Program-made: the position numbers and the translations under genes
Notes under the pieces: generated by a model
What the model saw: the letters and a program-made list of their open reading frames with translations, nothing else
Database searches by the model: none
Told to the model about the DNA's origin: nothing
Origin: Vicugna pacos
Taxonomy: Eukaryota; Chordata; Mammalia; Artiodactyla; Camelidae
DNA length: 64,000 bases
Reading direction: 5' to 3'
Assembly: GCF_048564905.1 (NCBI RefSeq)
Contig: NW_027328742.1
Coordinates: 21,886,428 to 21,950,427, forward strand
Shown here: piece after piece, positions 35,296 to 47,323 of the stretch
Numbering within the stretch: the first letter of the stretch is position 1
How the letters are laid out: every line of letters starts with the position of its first letter

Positions 35296-37083
35296 GGAGG
35301 AGGAGGTGGAGGAGGAGGAGGTGGAGGAGGAGGACGTGGAGGAGGAGTAGGTGGAGGAGGAGGTGGTGGAGGAGGAGGTGGTGGAGTAGAATGTGGTGGA
35401 GGAGGAGGAGGAGGTGGACGAGGAGGAGGAGGAGGAGGAGGAGAAGGAGGAGGAGGAGGAGAAGGAGGAGGTGGAGAAGGAGGAGGTGGAGGAGGAGGAG
35501 GTTGATGTGGAGGAGGAGGAGGAGGTGGAGGAGGTGGAGGAGGAGGTCGAGGAGGAGGAGGAGGAGGAGGTGGAGGAGGATTATTACAATAATCCTCAAG
35601 ATTCTGTCTAATTTCCAAAATAATATTTAATTAAAGCTACTTCATACGCAACTGTTAACAAAGAAAGTAATTGCTGCCAGCCTTCCAGATAGGCTGCAAT
35701 GAATTCAAGAGTTGAATTATGGAGAATTAACTGGATAAATCAAGCTGGAAGTAGATTAACCAGTAGTGCCGCATTTAGCCTCTAATGAAAAGAGCCAGAA
35801 GCAGTCTTTCGATGGAATCTCAAAGTACGCTCAGTTCTTTCCTGGTTTCTAGGACCAGGAAGAGCAGTACTACCTTTCTCTACCTAAAAAGGAATTTGGA
35901 GGAGGAGGTGGAGGAGGAGGAGGTGGAGGAGGAGGACGTGGAGGAGGAGTAGGTGGAGGAGGAGGTGGTGGAGGAGGAGGTGGTGGAGTAGAATGTGGTG
36001 GAGGAGGAGGAGGACGTGGAGGAGGAGTAGGTGGAGGAGGAGGTGGTGGAGGAGGAGGTGGTGGAGTAGAATGTGGTGAAGGAGGAGGAGGAGGTGGACA
36101 AGGAGGAGGAGGAGAAGGAGGAGGAGGAGAAGGAGGAGGTGGAGAAGGAGGAGGTGGAGGAGGAGGAGGTTGATGTGGAGGAGGAGGAGGAGGTGGAGGA
36201 GGTGGAGGAGGAGGTCGAGGAGGAGGAGGAGGAGGAGGAGGAGGTGGAGGAGGATTATTACAATAATCCTCAAGATTCTGTCTAATTTCCAAAATAATAT
36301 TTAATTAAAGCTACTTCATACGCAACTGTTAACAAAGAAAGTAATTGCTGCCAGCCTTCCAGATAGGCTGCAATGAATTCAAGAGTTGAATTATGGAGAA
36401 TTAACTGGATAAATCTAGCTGGAAGTAGATTTACCAGTAGTGCCGCATTTAGCCTCTAATGAAAAGAGCCAGAAGCAGTCTTTCGATGGAATCTCAAAGT
36501 ACGCTCAGTTCTTTCCTGGTTTCTAGGACCAGGAAGAGCAGTACTAACTTTCTCTACCTAAAAAGGAATGTGGAGGAGGTGGAGGAGTAGGAGGAGATGG
36601 AGGAGGAGGAGGTGGAGGAGGAGGATGTGGACGAGGAGGATGTGGAGGAGGAGGATGTGGTGGAGGAGGAGGAGGATGTGCAGGAGGAGGATGTGGAGGA
36701 GGAGGAGGTGGAGGAGGAGGAGGTGGAGGAGGAGGATGTGGAGGAGGAGGAGGAGGAGGTGGAGGAGGATTATTACAATAATCCTCAAGATTCTGTCTAG
36801 TTTCCAAAATAATATTTAATTAAAGCTACTTCATACGCATCTGTTAACAAAGTAATTGCTGCCAGTCTTCCAGATAGTCTGCAATGAATTCAAGAGTTGA
36901 ATTATGGAGAATTAACTGGATAAATCAAGCTGGAAGTAGATTTACCAGTGGTGCCGCATATAGCCTCTAATGAAAAGAGCCAGAAGCAGTCTTTCGATGG
37001 AATCTCAAAGTACGCTCAGTTCTTTCCTGGTTTCTAGGACCAGGAAGAGCAGTACTACCTTTCTCTACCTAAAAAGGAATGTG

Positions 37084-40000
37084 GAGGAGGTGGAGGAGTA
37101 GGAGGAGATGGAGGAGGAGGAGGTGGAGGAGGAGGATGTGGACGAGGAGGATGTGGAGGAGGAGGATGTGGTGGAGGAGGAGGAGGATGTGGTGGAGGAG
37201 GAGAAGGATGTGGAGGAGGTGGAGGAGGAGGAGGATATGGAGGAGGAGGATGTGGAGGAGGAGAATGTGGTGGAGGAGGAGGAGGATGTGGAGGAGGAGG
37301 AGGAGGAGGATGTGGAGGAGGAGGAGGAGGAGGAGGAGGATGTGGAGGAGGAGGAGGATGTGGAGGAGGAGGAGGTGGAAGAGGAGGAAGTGGAGGAGGC
37401 GGCGGAGGAGGAGGAGGTGGCGGAGGAGGAGGAGGTGGAGGAGGAGGTGGAACTGGAGGACGAGGTGGAGATGGAGGTGGAGGTGGAGGAGGAGGTGGAG
37501 GATTATTACAATAATCCTCAAGATTCTGTCTAATTTCCAAAATAATATTTAATTAAAGTTACTTCATACGCAACTGTTAAGAAAGAAAGTAATTGCTGCC
37601 AGTCCTCCAGATAGCCTGCAATGAATTCAAGAGTTGAATTATGGAGAATTAACTGGATAAATCAAGTTATAAGCAGATTTACCAGTGGTGCAGCATTTAG
37701 CCTCTAATGAAAAGAGCCAGAATCACTCTTTCAATGGAATCTCAAAGTACGCTCAGTTCTTTCCTGGTTTCTAGGACCAGGAAGAGCAGTACTACCTTTC
37801 TCTACCTAAAAAGGAATGTGGAGGAGGTGGAGGAGGAGGAGGTGGAGGAGGAGGAGGTGGAGGAGGAGGAGGTGGAGGAGGACGAGGTGGAGGAGGAGTA
37901 GGTGGAGGAGGAGGTGGTGGAGGAGGAGGTGGTGGAGTAGAATGTGGTGGAGGAGGAGGAGGAGGTGGACGAGGAGGAGGAGGTGGAGGAGGAGGAGGAG
38001 AAGGAGGAGGTGGAGGAGGAGGAGAAGGAGGATGTGGAGGAGGAGGAGGTTGATGTGGAGGAGCTGGAGGAGGAGGAGGTGGAGGAGGTGGAGGAGGAGG
38101 ACGTGGAGGAGAAAGAGGAGGACGTGGAGGAGGAGGAGGAGGAGGAGGAGGTGGAGGAGGTGGAGGAGGAGGAGGAGGAGGTGGAGGAGGAGGAGGAGGA
38201 TGTGGAGGAGGAGGATGTGGAGGAGGAGGATGTGGAGGAGGAGGAGGCTGTGGAGGAGGAGGTGGAGGAGGAGGTGGAGGAGGATTATTACTATAATCCT
38301 CAAGATTCTGTCTAATTTCCAAAATAATATTTAATTAAAGCTACTTCATACGCAACTGTTAACAAAGAAAGTAATTGCTGCCAGTCTTCCAGATAGCCTG
38401 CAATGAATTCAAGAGTTGAATTATGGAGAATTAACTGGATAAATCAAGCTGGAAGTAGATTTACCAGTGGTGCCGCATTTAGCCTCTAATGAAAAGAGCC
38501 AGAAGCAGTCTTTCGATGGAATCTCAAAGTACGCTCAGTTCTTTCCTGGTTTCTAGGACCAGGAAGAGCAGTACTACCTTTCTCTACCTAAAAAGGAATG
38601 TGGAGGAGGTGGAGGAGGAGGAGGTGGAGGAGGACGAGGTGGAGGAGGAGTAGGTGGAGGAGGAGGTGGTGGAGGAGGAGGTGGTGGAGGAGGAGGTGGA
38701 GGAGGAGGAGTTGGAGGAGGAGGAGGTGGAGGAGGAGAAGGAGGAGGAGGATGAGAAGGAGGAGGTGGAGGAGGAGGAGGTTGATGTGGAGGAGGTGGAG
38801 GAGGCGGAGGTGGAGGAGGAGGTGGAGGAGGAGGAGGAGGTGGAGGAGGATTATTACAATAATCCTCAAGATTCTGTCTAATTTCCAAAATAATATTTAA
38901 TTAAAGCTACTTCATACGCAATTGTTAACAAAGAAAGTAATTGCTGCCAGCCTTCCAGATAGGCTGCAATGAATTCAAGAGTTGAATTATGGAGAATTAA
39001 CTAGATAAATCAAGCTGGAAGTAGATTTACCAGTAGTGCTGCATTTAGCCTCTAATGAAAAGAGACAGAAGCAGTCTTTCGATGGAATCTCAAAGTACGC
39101 TCAGTTCTTTCCTGGTTTCTAGGACCAGGAAGAGCAGTACTACCTTTCTCTACCTAAAAAGGAGTGTGGAGGAGGTGGAGTAGTAGGAGGAGATGGAGGA
39201 GGAGGAGGTGGAGGAGGAGGATGTGGACAAGGAGGATGTGGAGGAGGAGGATGTGGTGGAGGAGGAGGAGGATGTGGAGGAGGAGGATGTGGAGGAGGAG
39301 GAGGTGGAGGAGGAGGAGGATATGGAGGAGGAGGATGTGGAGGAGGAGAATGTGGTGGAGGAGGAGGAGGATGTGGAGGAAGAGGAGAATGTGGAGGAGG
39401 AGGAGGATGTGGAGGAGGAGGAGGAGTATGTGGAGGAGGAGGAGGAGGATGTGGAGGAGGAGGATGTGGAGGAGGAGGATGTGGAGGAGGAGGAGGATGT
39501 GGAGGAGGAGGATGTGGAGGAGGACGTGGAGGACGTGGAGGACGAGGAGGAGGAGGAGGAGGATGTGGAGGAGGAGGAGGATGTGGAGGAGGAGGAGGTG
39601 GAGGAGGAGGAGGAGGAAGTGGAGGAGGAGGAGGAGGAAGTGGAGGAGGAGGAGGAGGCGGAGGAGGAGGAGGAGGAGGTGGAGGAGGAGGCGGAGGAGG
39701 AGGAGGTGGCGGAGGAGGCGGAGGAGGAGGAGGTGGCGGAGGAGGAGGAGGTGGCGGAGGAGGAGGAGGAGGAGGAGGTGGAGGAGGATTATTACAATAA
39801 TCCTCAAGATTCTGTCTAATTTCCAAAATAATATTTAATTAAAGCTACTTCATACGCAACTGTTAACAAAGAAAGTAATTGCTGCCAGCCTTCCAGATAG
39901 GCTGCAATGAATTCAAGAGTTGAATTATGGGGAATTAACTGGATAAATCAAGCTGGAAGTAGATTTACCAGTAGTGCCGCATTTAGCCTCTAATGAAAAG

Positions 40001-40106
40001 AGCCAGAAGCAGTCTTTCGATGGAATCTCAAAGTACGTTCAGTTCTTTCCTGGTTTCTAGGACCAGGAAGAGCAGTACTACCTTTCTCTACCTAAAAAGG
40101 AATGTG
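37084..40106 (+). repeat. higher-order repeat, copy 1
   Basis: Order: polypurine block of 418 bases, spacer B (37502), block of 462, spacer A with 'attactataatcc' (38284), block of 246, spacer A with 'taactagat' (38850), block of 619, spacer A (39788). Both spacer variants and block lengths recur in the same order in copies 2 and 3. Confidence 0.85.
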
Positions 40107-43100
40107 GAGGAGGTGGAGGAGTAGGAGGAGATGGAGGAGGAGGAGGTGGAGGAGGAGGATGTGGACGAGGAGGATGTGGAGGAGGAGGATGTGGTGGAGG
40201 AGGAGGAGGATGTGGTGGAGGAGGAGGAGGATGTGGAGGAGGTGGAGGAGGAGGAGGATATGGAGGAGGAGGATGTGGAGGAGGAGAATGTGGTGGAGGA
40301 GGAGGAGGATGTGGAGGAGGAGGAGGAGGAGGAGGAGGATGTGGAGGAGGAGGAGGATGTGGAGGAGGAGGAGGATGTGGAGGAGGAGGAGGTGGAGGAG
40401 GAGGAAGTGGAGGAGGCGGCGGAGGAGGAGGAGGTGGCGGAGGAGGAGGAGGTGGAGGAGGAGGTGGAACTGGAGGACGAGGTGGAGATGGAGGTGGAGG
40501 TGGAGGAGGAGGTGGAGGATTATTACAATAATCCTCAAGATTCTGTCTAATTTCCAAAATAATATTTAATTAAAGTTACTTCATACGCAACTGTTAAGAA
40601 AGAAAGTAATTGCTGCCAGTCCTCCAGATAGCCTGCAATGAATTCAAGAGTTGAATTATGGAGAATAAACTGGATAAATCAAGTTATAAGCAGATTTACC
40701 AGTGGTGCAGCATTTAGCCTCTAATGAAAAGAGCCAGAATCACTCTTTCAATGGAATCTCAAAGTACGCTCAGTTCTTTCCTGGTTTCTAGGACCAGGAA
40801 GAGCAGTACTACCTTTCTCTACCTAAAAAGGAATGTGGAAGAGGTGGAGGAGGAGGAGGTGGAGGAGGACGAGGTGGAGGAGGAGTAGGTGGAGGAGGAG
40901 GTGGTGGAGGAGGAGGTGGAGGAGGAGGAGGTGGAGGAGGTGGAGTAGGAGGAGGAGGAGGTGGAGGAGGATTATTACAATAATCCTCGAGATTCTAATT
41001 TCCAAAGTAATATTTAATTAAAGCTACTTCATACGCAACTGTTAACAAAGAAAGTAATTGCTGCCAGCCTTCCAGATAGGCTGCAATGAATTCAAGAGTT
41101 GAATTATGGAGAATTAACTGGATAAATCAAGCTGGAAGTAGATTTACCAGTAGTGCCGCATTTAGCCTCTAATGAAAAGAGCCAGAAGCAGTCTTTCGAT
41201 GGAATCTCAAAGTACGCTCAGTTCTTTCCTGGTTTCTAGGACCAGGAAGAGCAGTACTACCTTTCTCTACCTAAAAAGGAATGTGGAGGAGGTGGAGGAG
41301 TAGGAGGAGATGGAGGAGGAGGAGGTGGAGGAGGAGGATGTGGTGGAGGAGGAGGAGGATGTGGAGGAGGAGGATGTGGAGGAGGAGGATGTGGAGGAGG
41401 AGGAGGATATGGAGGAGGATGTGGAGGAGGAGAATGTGGTGGAGGAGGAGGAGGATGTGGAGGAGGAGGAGGATGTGGAGGAGGAGGAGGATGTGGAGGA
41501 GGAGGATGTGGAGGAGGAGGAGGATGTGGAGGAAGATGTGGAGGAGGAGGAGGAGGAGGAGGTATAGGAGGAGGAGGAGGTGGAGGACGCGGAGGAGGCG
41601 GAGGAGGAGGTGGCGGAGGAGGAGGTGGCGGAGGAGGAGGAGGATTATTACAATAATCCTCAAGATTCTGTCTAATTTCCAAAATAATATTTAATTAAAG
41701 TTACTTCATACGCAACTGTTAAGAAAGAAAGTAATTGCTGCCAGTCCTCCAGATAGCATGCAATGAATTCAAGAGTTGAATTATGGAGAATTAACTGGAT
41801 AAATCAAGTTATAAGCAGATTTACCAGTGGTGCAGCATTTAGCCTCTAATGAAAAGAGCCAGAATCACTCTTTCAATGGAATCTCAAAGTACGCTCAGTT
41901 CTTTCCTGGTTTCTAGGACCAGGAAGAGCAGTACTACCTTTTTCTACCTAAAAAGGAATGTGGAGGAGGTGGAGGAGGAGGAGGTGGAGGAGGAGGAGGT
42001 GGAGGAGGACGAGGTGGAGGAGGAGTAAGTGGAGGAGGAGGTGGTGGAGGAGGAGGTGGTGGAGTAGAATGTGGTGGAGGAGGAGGAGGAGGTGGACGAG
42101 GAGGAGGAGGTGGAGGAGGAGGAGGAGAAGGAGGAGGTGGAGGAGGAGAAGGAGGATGTGGAGGAGGAGGAGGTTGATGTGGAGGAGCTGGAGGAGGAGG
42201 AGTTGGAGGAGGTGGAGGAGGAGGACGTGGAGGAGAAAGAGGAGGACGTGGAGGAGGAGGAGGAGGTGGAGGAGGTGGAGGTGGAGGAGGAGGAGGAGGA
42301 GGAGGTGGAGGAGGAGGAGGAGGATGTGGAGGAGGAGGATGTGGAGGAGGAGGATGTGGAGGAGGAGGAGGCTGTGGAGGTGGAGGAGGAGGAGGAGGTG
42401 GAGGAGGAGGTGGAGGAGGATTATTACTATAATCCTCAAGATTCTGTCTAATTTCCAAAATAATATTTAATTAAAGCTACTTCATACGCAACTGTTAACA
42501 AAGAAAGTAATTGCTGCCAGTCTTCCAGATAGTCTGCAATGAATTCAAGAGTTGAATTATGGAGAATTAACTGGATAAATCAAGCTGGAAGTAGATTTAC
42601 CAGTGGTGCCGCATTTAGCCTCTAATGAAAAGAGCCAGAAGCAGTCTTTCGATGGAATCTCAAAGTACACTCAGTTCTTTCCTGGTTTCTAGGACCAGGA
42701 AGAGCAGTACTACCTTTCTCTACCTAAAAAGGAATGTGGAGGAGGTGGAGGAGGAGGAGGTGGAGGAGGACGAGTTGGAGGAGGAGTAGGTGGAGGAGGA
42801 GGTGGTGGAGGAGGAGGTGGTGGAAGAGGAGGTGGAGGAGGAGGAGTTGGAGGAGGAGGAGGTGGAGGAGGAGAAGGAGGAGGAGGAGGAGAAGGAGGAG
42901 GTGGAGGAGGAGGAGGTTGATGTGGAGGAGGTGGAGGAGGAGGAGGTGGAGGAGGAGGTGGAGGAGGAGGAGGAGGTGGAGGAGGATTATTACAATAATC
43001 CTCAAGATTCTGTCTAATTTCCAAAATAATATTTAATTAAAGCTACTTCATACGCAACTGTTAACAAAGAAAGTAATTGCTGCCAGCCTTCCAGATAGGC

Positions 43101-44257
43101 TGCAATGAATTCAAGAGTTGAATTATGGAGAATTAACTAGATAAATCAAGTTGGAAGTAGATTTACCAGTAGTGCTGCATTTAGCCTCTAATGAAAAGAG
43201 ACAGAAGCAGTCTTTCGATGGAATCTCAAAGTACGCTCAGTTCTTTCCTGGTTTCTAGGACCAGGAAGAGCAGTACTACCTTTCTCTACCTAAAAAGGAG
43301 TGTGGAGGAGGTGGAGTAGTAGGAGGAGATGGAGGAGGAGGAGGTGGAGGAGGAGGATGTGGACAAGGAGGATGTGGAGGAGGAGGATGTGGTGGAGGAG
43401 GAGGAGGATGTGGAGGAGGAGGATGTGGAGGAGGAGGAGGTGGAGGAGGAGGAGGATATGGAGGAGGAGGTTGTGGAGGAGGAGAATGTGGTGGAGGAGG
43501 AGGAGGATGTGGAGGAAGAGGAGGATGTGGAGGAGGAGGAGGATGTGGAGGAGGAGGAGGATGTGGAGGAGGAGGAGGAGTATGTGGAGGAGGAGGAGGA
43601 GGATGAGGAGGAGGAGGATGTGGAGGAGGAGGATGTGGAGGAGGACGTGGAGGACGTGGAGGACGAGGAGGAGGAGGAGGAGGATGTGGAGGAGTAGGAG
43701 GATGTGGAGGAGGAGGAGGTGGAGGAGGAGGAGGAGGAAGTGGAGGAGGAGGAGGAGGAAGTGGAGGAGGAGGAGGCGGAGGAGGAGGAGGAGGTGGAGG
43801 AGGAGGCGGAGGAGGAGGAAGTGGCGGAGGAGGCGGAGGAGGAGGAGGTGGCGGAGGAGGAAGAGGTGGCGGAGGAGGAGGAGGTGGCGGAGGAGGTGGA
43901 GGTGGAGGACGAGGTGGAGGTGGAGGAGGAGGTGGAGGATTATTACAATAATCCTCAAGATTCTGTCTAATTTCCAAAATAATATTTAATTAGTGTTACT
44001 TCATACGCAACTGTTAAGAAAGAAAGTAATTGCTGCCAGTCTTCCAGATACCCTGCAATGAATTCAAGAGTTGAATTATGGAGAATTAACTGGATAAATC
44101 AAGTTATAAGAAGATTTACCAGTGGTGCAGCATTTAGCCTCTAATGAAAAGAGCCAGAATCACTCTTTCGATGGAATCTCAAAGTACGCTCAGTTCTTTC
44201 CTGGTTTCTAGGACCAGGAAGAGCAGTACTACCTTTCTCTACCTAAAAAGGAATGTG
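40107..44257 (+). repeat. higher-order repeat, copy 2, with 1.1-kb extra segment
   Basis: Order: block of 412 bases, then an extra spacer B, block of 133, spacer A and block of 358 (40519-41643, about 1,125 bases), then spacer B (41644), block of 456, spacer A with 'attactataatcc' (42420), block of 246, spacer A with 'taactagat' (42986), block of 633, spacer B variant (43939). The extra pair is what makes this copy about 4.15 kb and not 3.0 kb. Confidence 0.8.
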
Positions 44258-47200
44258 GAGGAGGTGGAGGAGTAGGAGGAGATGGAGGAGGAGGAGGTGG
44301 AGGAGGAGGATGTGGACGAGGAGGATGTGGAGGAGGAGGATGTGGTGGAGGAGGAGGAGGATGTGGTGGAGGAGGAGGAGGATGTGGAGGAGGTGGAGGA
44401 GGAGGAGGATATGGAGGAGGAGGATGTGGAGGAGGAGAATGTGGTGGAGGAGGAGGAGGATGTGGAGGAGGAGGAGGAGGATGTGGAGGAGGAGGAGGAG
44501 GAGGAGGATGTGGAGGAGAAGGAGGATGTGGAGGAGGAGGAGGTGGAAGAGGAGGAAGTGGAGGAGGCGGCGGAGGAGGAGGAGGTGGCGGAGGAGGAGG
44601 AGGTGGAGGAGGAGGTGGAACTGGAGGACGAGGTGGAGATGGAGGTGGAGGTGGAGGAGGAGGTGGAGGATTATTACAATAATCCTCAAGATTCTGTCTA
44701 ATTTCCAAAATAATATTTAATTAAAGTTACTTCATACGCAACTGTTAAGAAAGAAAGTAATTGCTGCCAGTCCTCCAGATAGCCTGCAATGAATTCAAGA
44801 GTTGAATTATGGAGAATTAACTGGATAAATCAAGTTATAAGCAGATTTACCAGTGGTGCAGCATTTAGCCTCTAATGAAAAGAGCCAGAATCACTCTTTC
44901 AATGGAATCTCAAAGTACGCTCAGTTCTTTCCTGGTTTCTAGGACCAGGAAGAGCAGTACTACCTTTCTCTACCTAAAAAGGAATGTGGAGGAGGTGGAG
45001 GAGGAGGAGGTGGAGGAGGAGGAGGTGGAGGAGGACGAGGTGGAGGAGGAGTAGGTGGAGGAGGAGGTGGTGGAGGAGGAGGTGGTGGAGTAGAATGTGG
45101 TGGAGGAGGAGGAGGAGGTGGACGAGGAGGAGGAGGTGGAGGAGGAGGAGGAGAAGGAGGAGGTGGAGGAGGAGGAGAAGGAGGATGTGGAGGAGGAGGA
45201 GGTTGATGTGGATGAGCTGGAGGAGGAGGAGGTGGAGGAGGTGGAGGAGGAGGACGTGGAGGAGAAAGAGGAGGACGTGGAGGAGGAGGAGGAGGAGGTG
45301 GAGGAGGTGGAGGTGGAGGAGGAGGAGGTGGAGGAGGAGGAGGAGGATGTGGAGGAGGAGGATGTGGAGGAGGAGGAGGCTGTGGAGGAGGAGGTGGAGG
45401 AGGATTATTACTATAATCCTCAAGATTCTGTCTAATTTCCAAAATAATATTTAATTAAAGCTACTTCATACGCAACTGTTAACAAAGAAAGTAATTGCTG
45501 CCAGTCTTCCAGATAGCCTGCAATGAATTCAAGAGTTGAATTATGGAGAATTAACTGGATAAATCAAGCTGGAAATAGATTTACCAGTGGTGCCGCATTT
45601 AGCCTCTAATGAAAAGAGCCAGAAGCAGTCTTTCGATGGAATCTCAAAGTACGCTCAGTTCTTTCCTGGTTTCTAGGACCAGGAAGAGCAGTACTACCTT
45701 TCTCTACCTAAAAAGGAATGTGGAGGAGGTGGAGGAGGAGGAGGTGGAGGAGGACGAGGTGGAGGAGGAGTAGGTGGAGGAGGAGGTGGTGGAGGAGGAG
45801 GTGGAGGAGGAGGAGTTGGAGGAGGAGGAGGTGGAGGAGGAGAAGGAGGAGGAGGATGAGAAGGAGGAGGTGGAGGAGGAGGAGGTTGATGTGGAGGAGG
45901 TGGAGGAGGCGGAGGTGGAGGAGGAGGTGGAGGAGGAGGAGGAGGTGGAGGAGGATTATTACAATAATCCTCAAGATTCTGTCTAATTTCCAAAATAATA
46001 TTTAATTAAAGCTACTTCATACGCAATTGTTAACAAAGAAAGTAATTGCTGCCAGCCTTCCAGATAGGCTGCAATGAATTCAAGAGTTGAATTATGGAGA
46101 ATTAACTAGATAAATCAAGCTGGAAGTAGATTTACCAGTAGTGCTGCATTTAGCCTCTAATGAAAAGAGACAGAAGCAGTCTTTCGATGGAATCTCAAAG
46201 TACGCTCAGTTCTTTCCTGGTTTCTAGGACCAGGAAGAGCAGTACTAACTTTCTCTACCTAAAAAGGAGTGTGGAGGAGGTGGAGTAGTAGGAGGAGATG
46301 GAGGAGGAGGAGGTGGAGGAGGAGGATGTGGACAAGGAGGATGTGGAGGAGGAGGATGTGGTGGAGGAGGAGGAGGATGTGGAGGAGGAGGATGTGGAGG
46401 AGGAGGAGGTGGAGGAGGAGGAGGATACGGAGGAGGAGGATGTGGAGGAGGAGAATGTGGTGGAGGAGGAGGAGGATGTGGAGGAAGAGGAGGATGTGGA
46501 GGACGAGGAGGAGGAGGAGGAGGATGTGGAGGAGGAGGAGGATGTGGAGGAGGAGGAGGATGTGGAGGAGGAGGATGTGGAGGAGGAGGATGTGGAGGAG
46601 GAGGAGGATGTGGAGGAGGAGGAGGAGGATGTGGAGGAGGAGGATGTGGAGGAGGAGGATGTGGAGGAGGAGTAGGATGTGGAGGAGGAGGATGTGGAGG
46701 AGGACGTGGAGGACGTGGAGGACGAGGAGGAGGAGGAGGAGGATGTGGAGGAGGAGGAGGATGTGGAGGAGGAGGAGGATGTGGAGGAGGAGGAGGTGGA
46801 GGAGGAGGAGGAGGAAGTGGAGGAGGAGGAGGAGGAAGTGGAGGAGGAGGAGGAGGCGGAGGAGGAGGAGGAGGAGGTGGAGGAGGAGGCGGAGGAGGAG
46901 GAGGTGGCGGAGGAGGCGGAGGAGGAGGAGGTGGCGGAGGAGGAGGAGGTGGCGGAGGAGGTGGAGGTGGAGGACGAGGTGGAGGTGGAGGAGGAGGTGG
47001 AGGATTATTACAATAATCCTCAAGATTCTGTCTAATTTCCAAAATAATATTTAATTAAAGTTACTTCATACGCAACTGTTAAGAAAGAAAGTAATTGCTG
47101 CCAGTCCTCCAGATAGCCTGCAATGAATTCAAGAGTTGAATTATGGAGAATTAACTGGATAAATCAAGTTATAAGCAGATTTACCAGTGGTGCAGCATTT

Positions 47201-47323
47201 AGCCTCTAATGAAAAGAGCCAGAATCACTCTTTCAATGGAATCTCAAAGTACGCTCAGTTCTTTCCTGGTTTCTAGGACCAGGAAGAGCAGTACTACCTT
47301 TCTCTACCTAAAAAGGAATGTGG
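44258..47323 (+). repeat. higher-order repeat, copy 3
   Basis: Order: block of 412 bases (same length as the block opening copy 2), spacer B (44670), block of 414, spacer A with 'attactataatcc' (45404), block of 230, spacer A with 'taactagat' (45954), block of 729, spacer B (47004). Confidence 0.85.
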
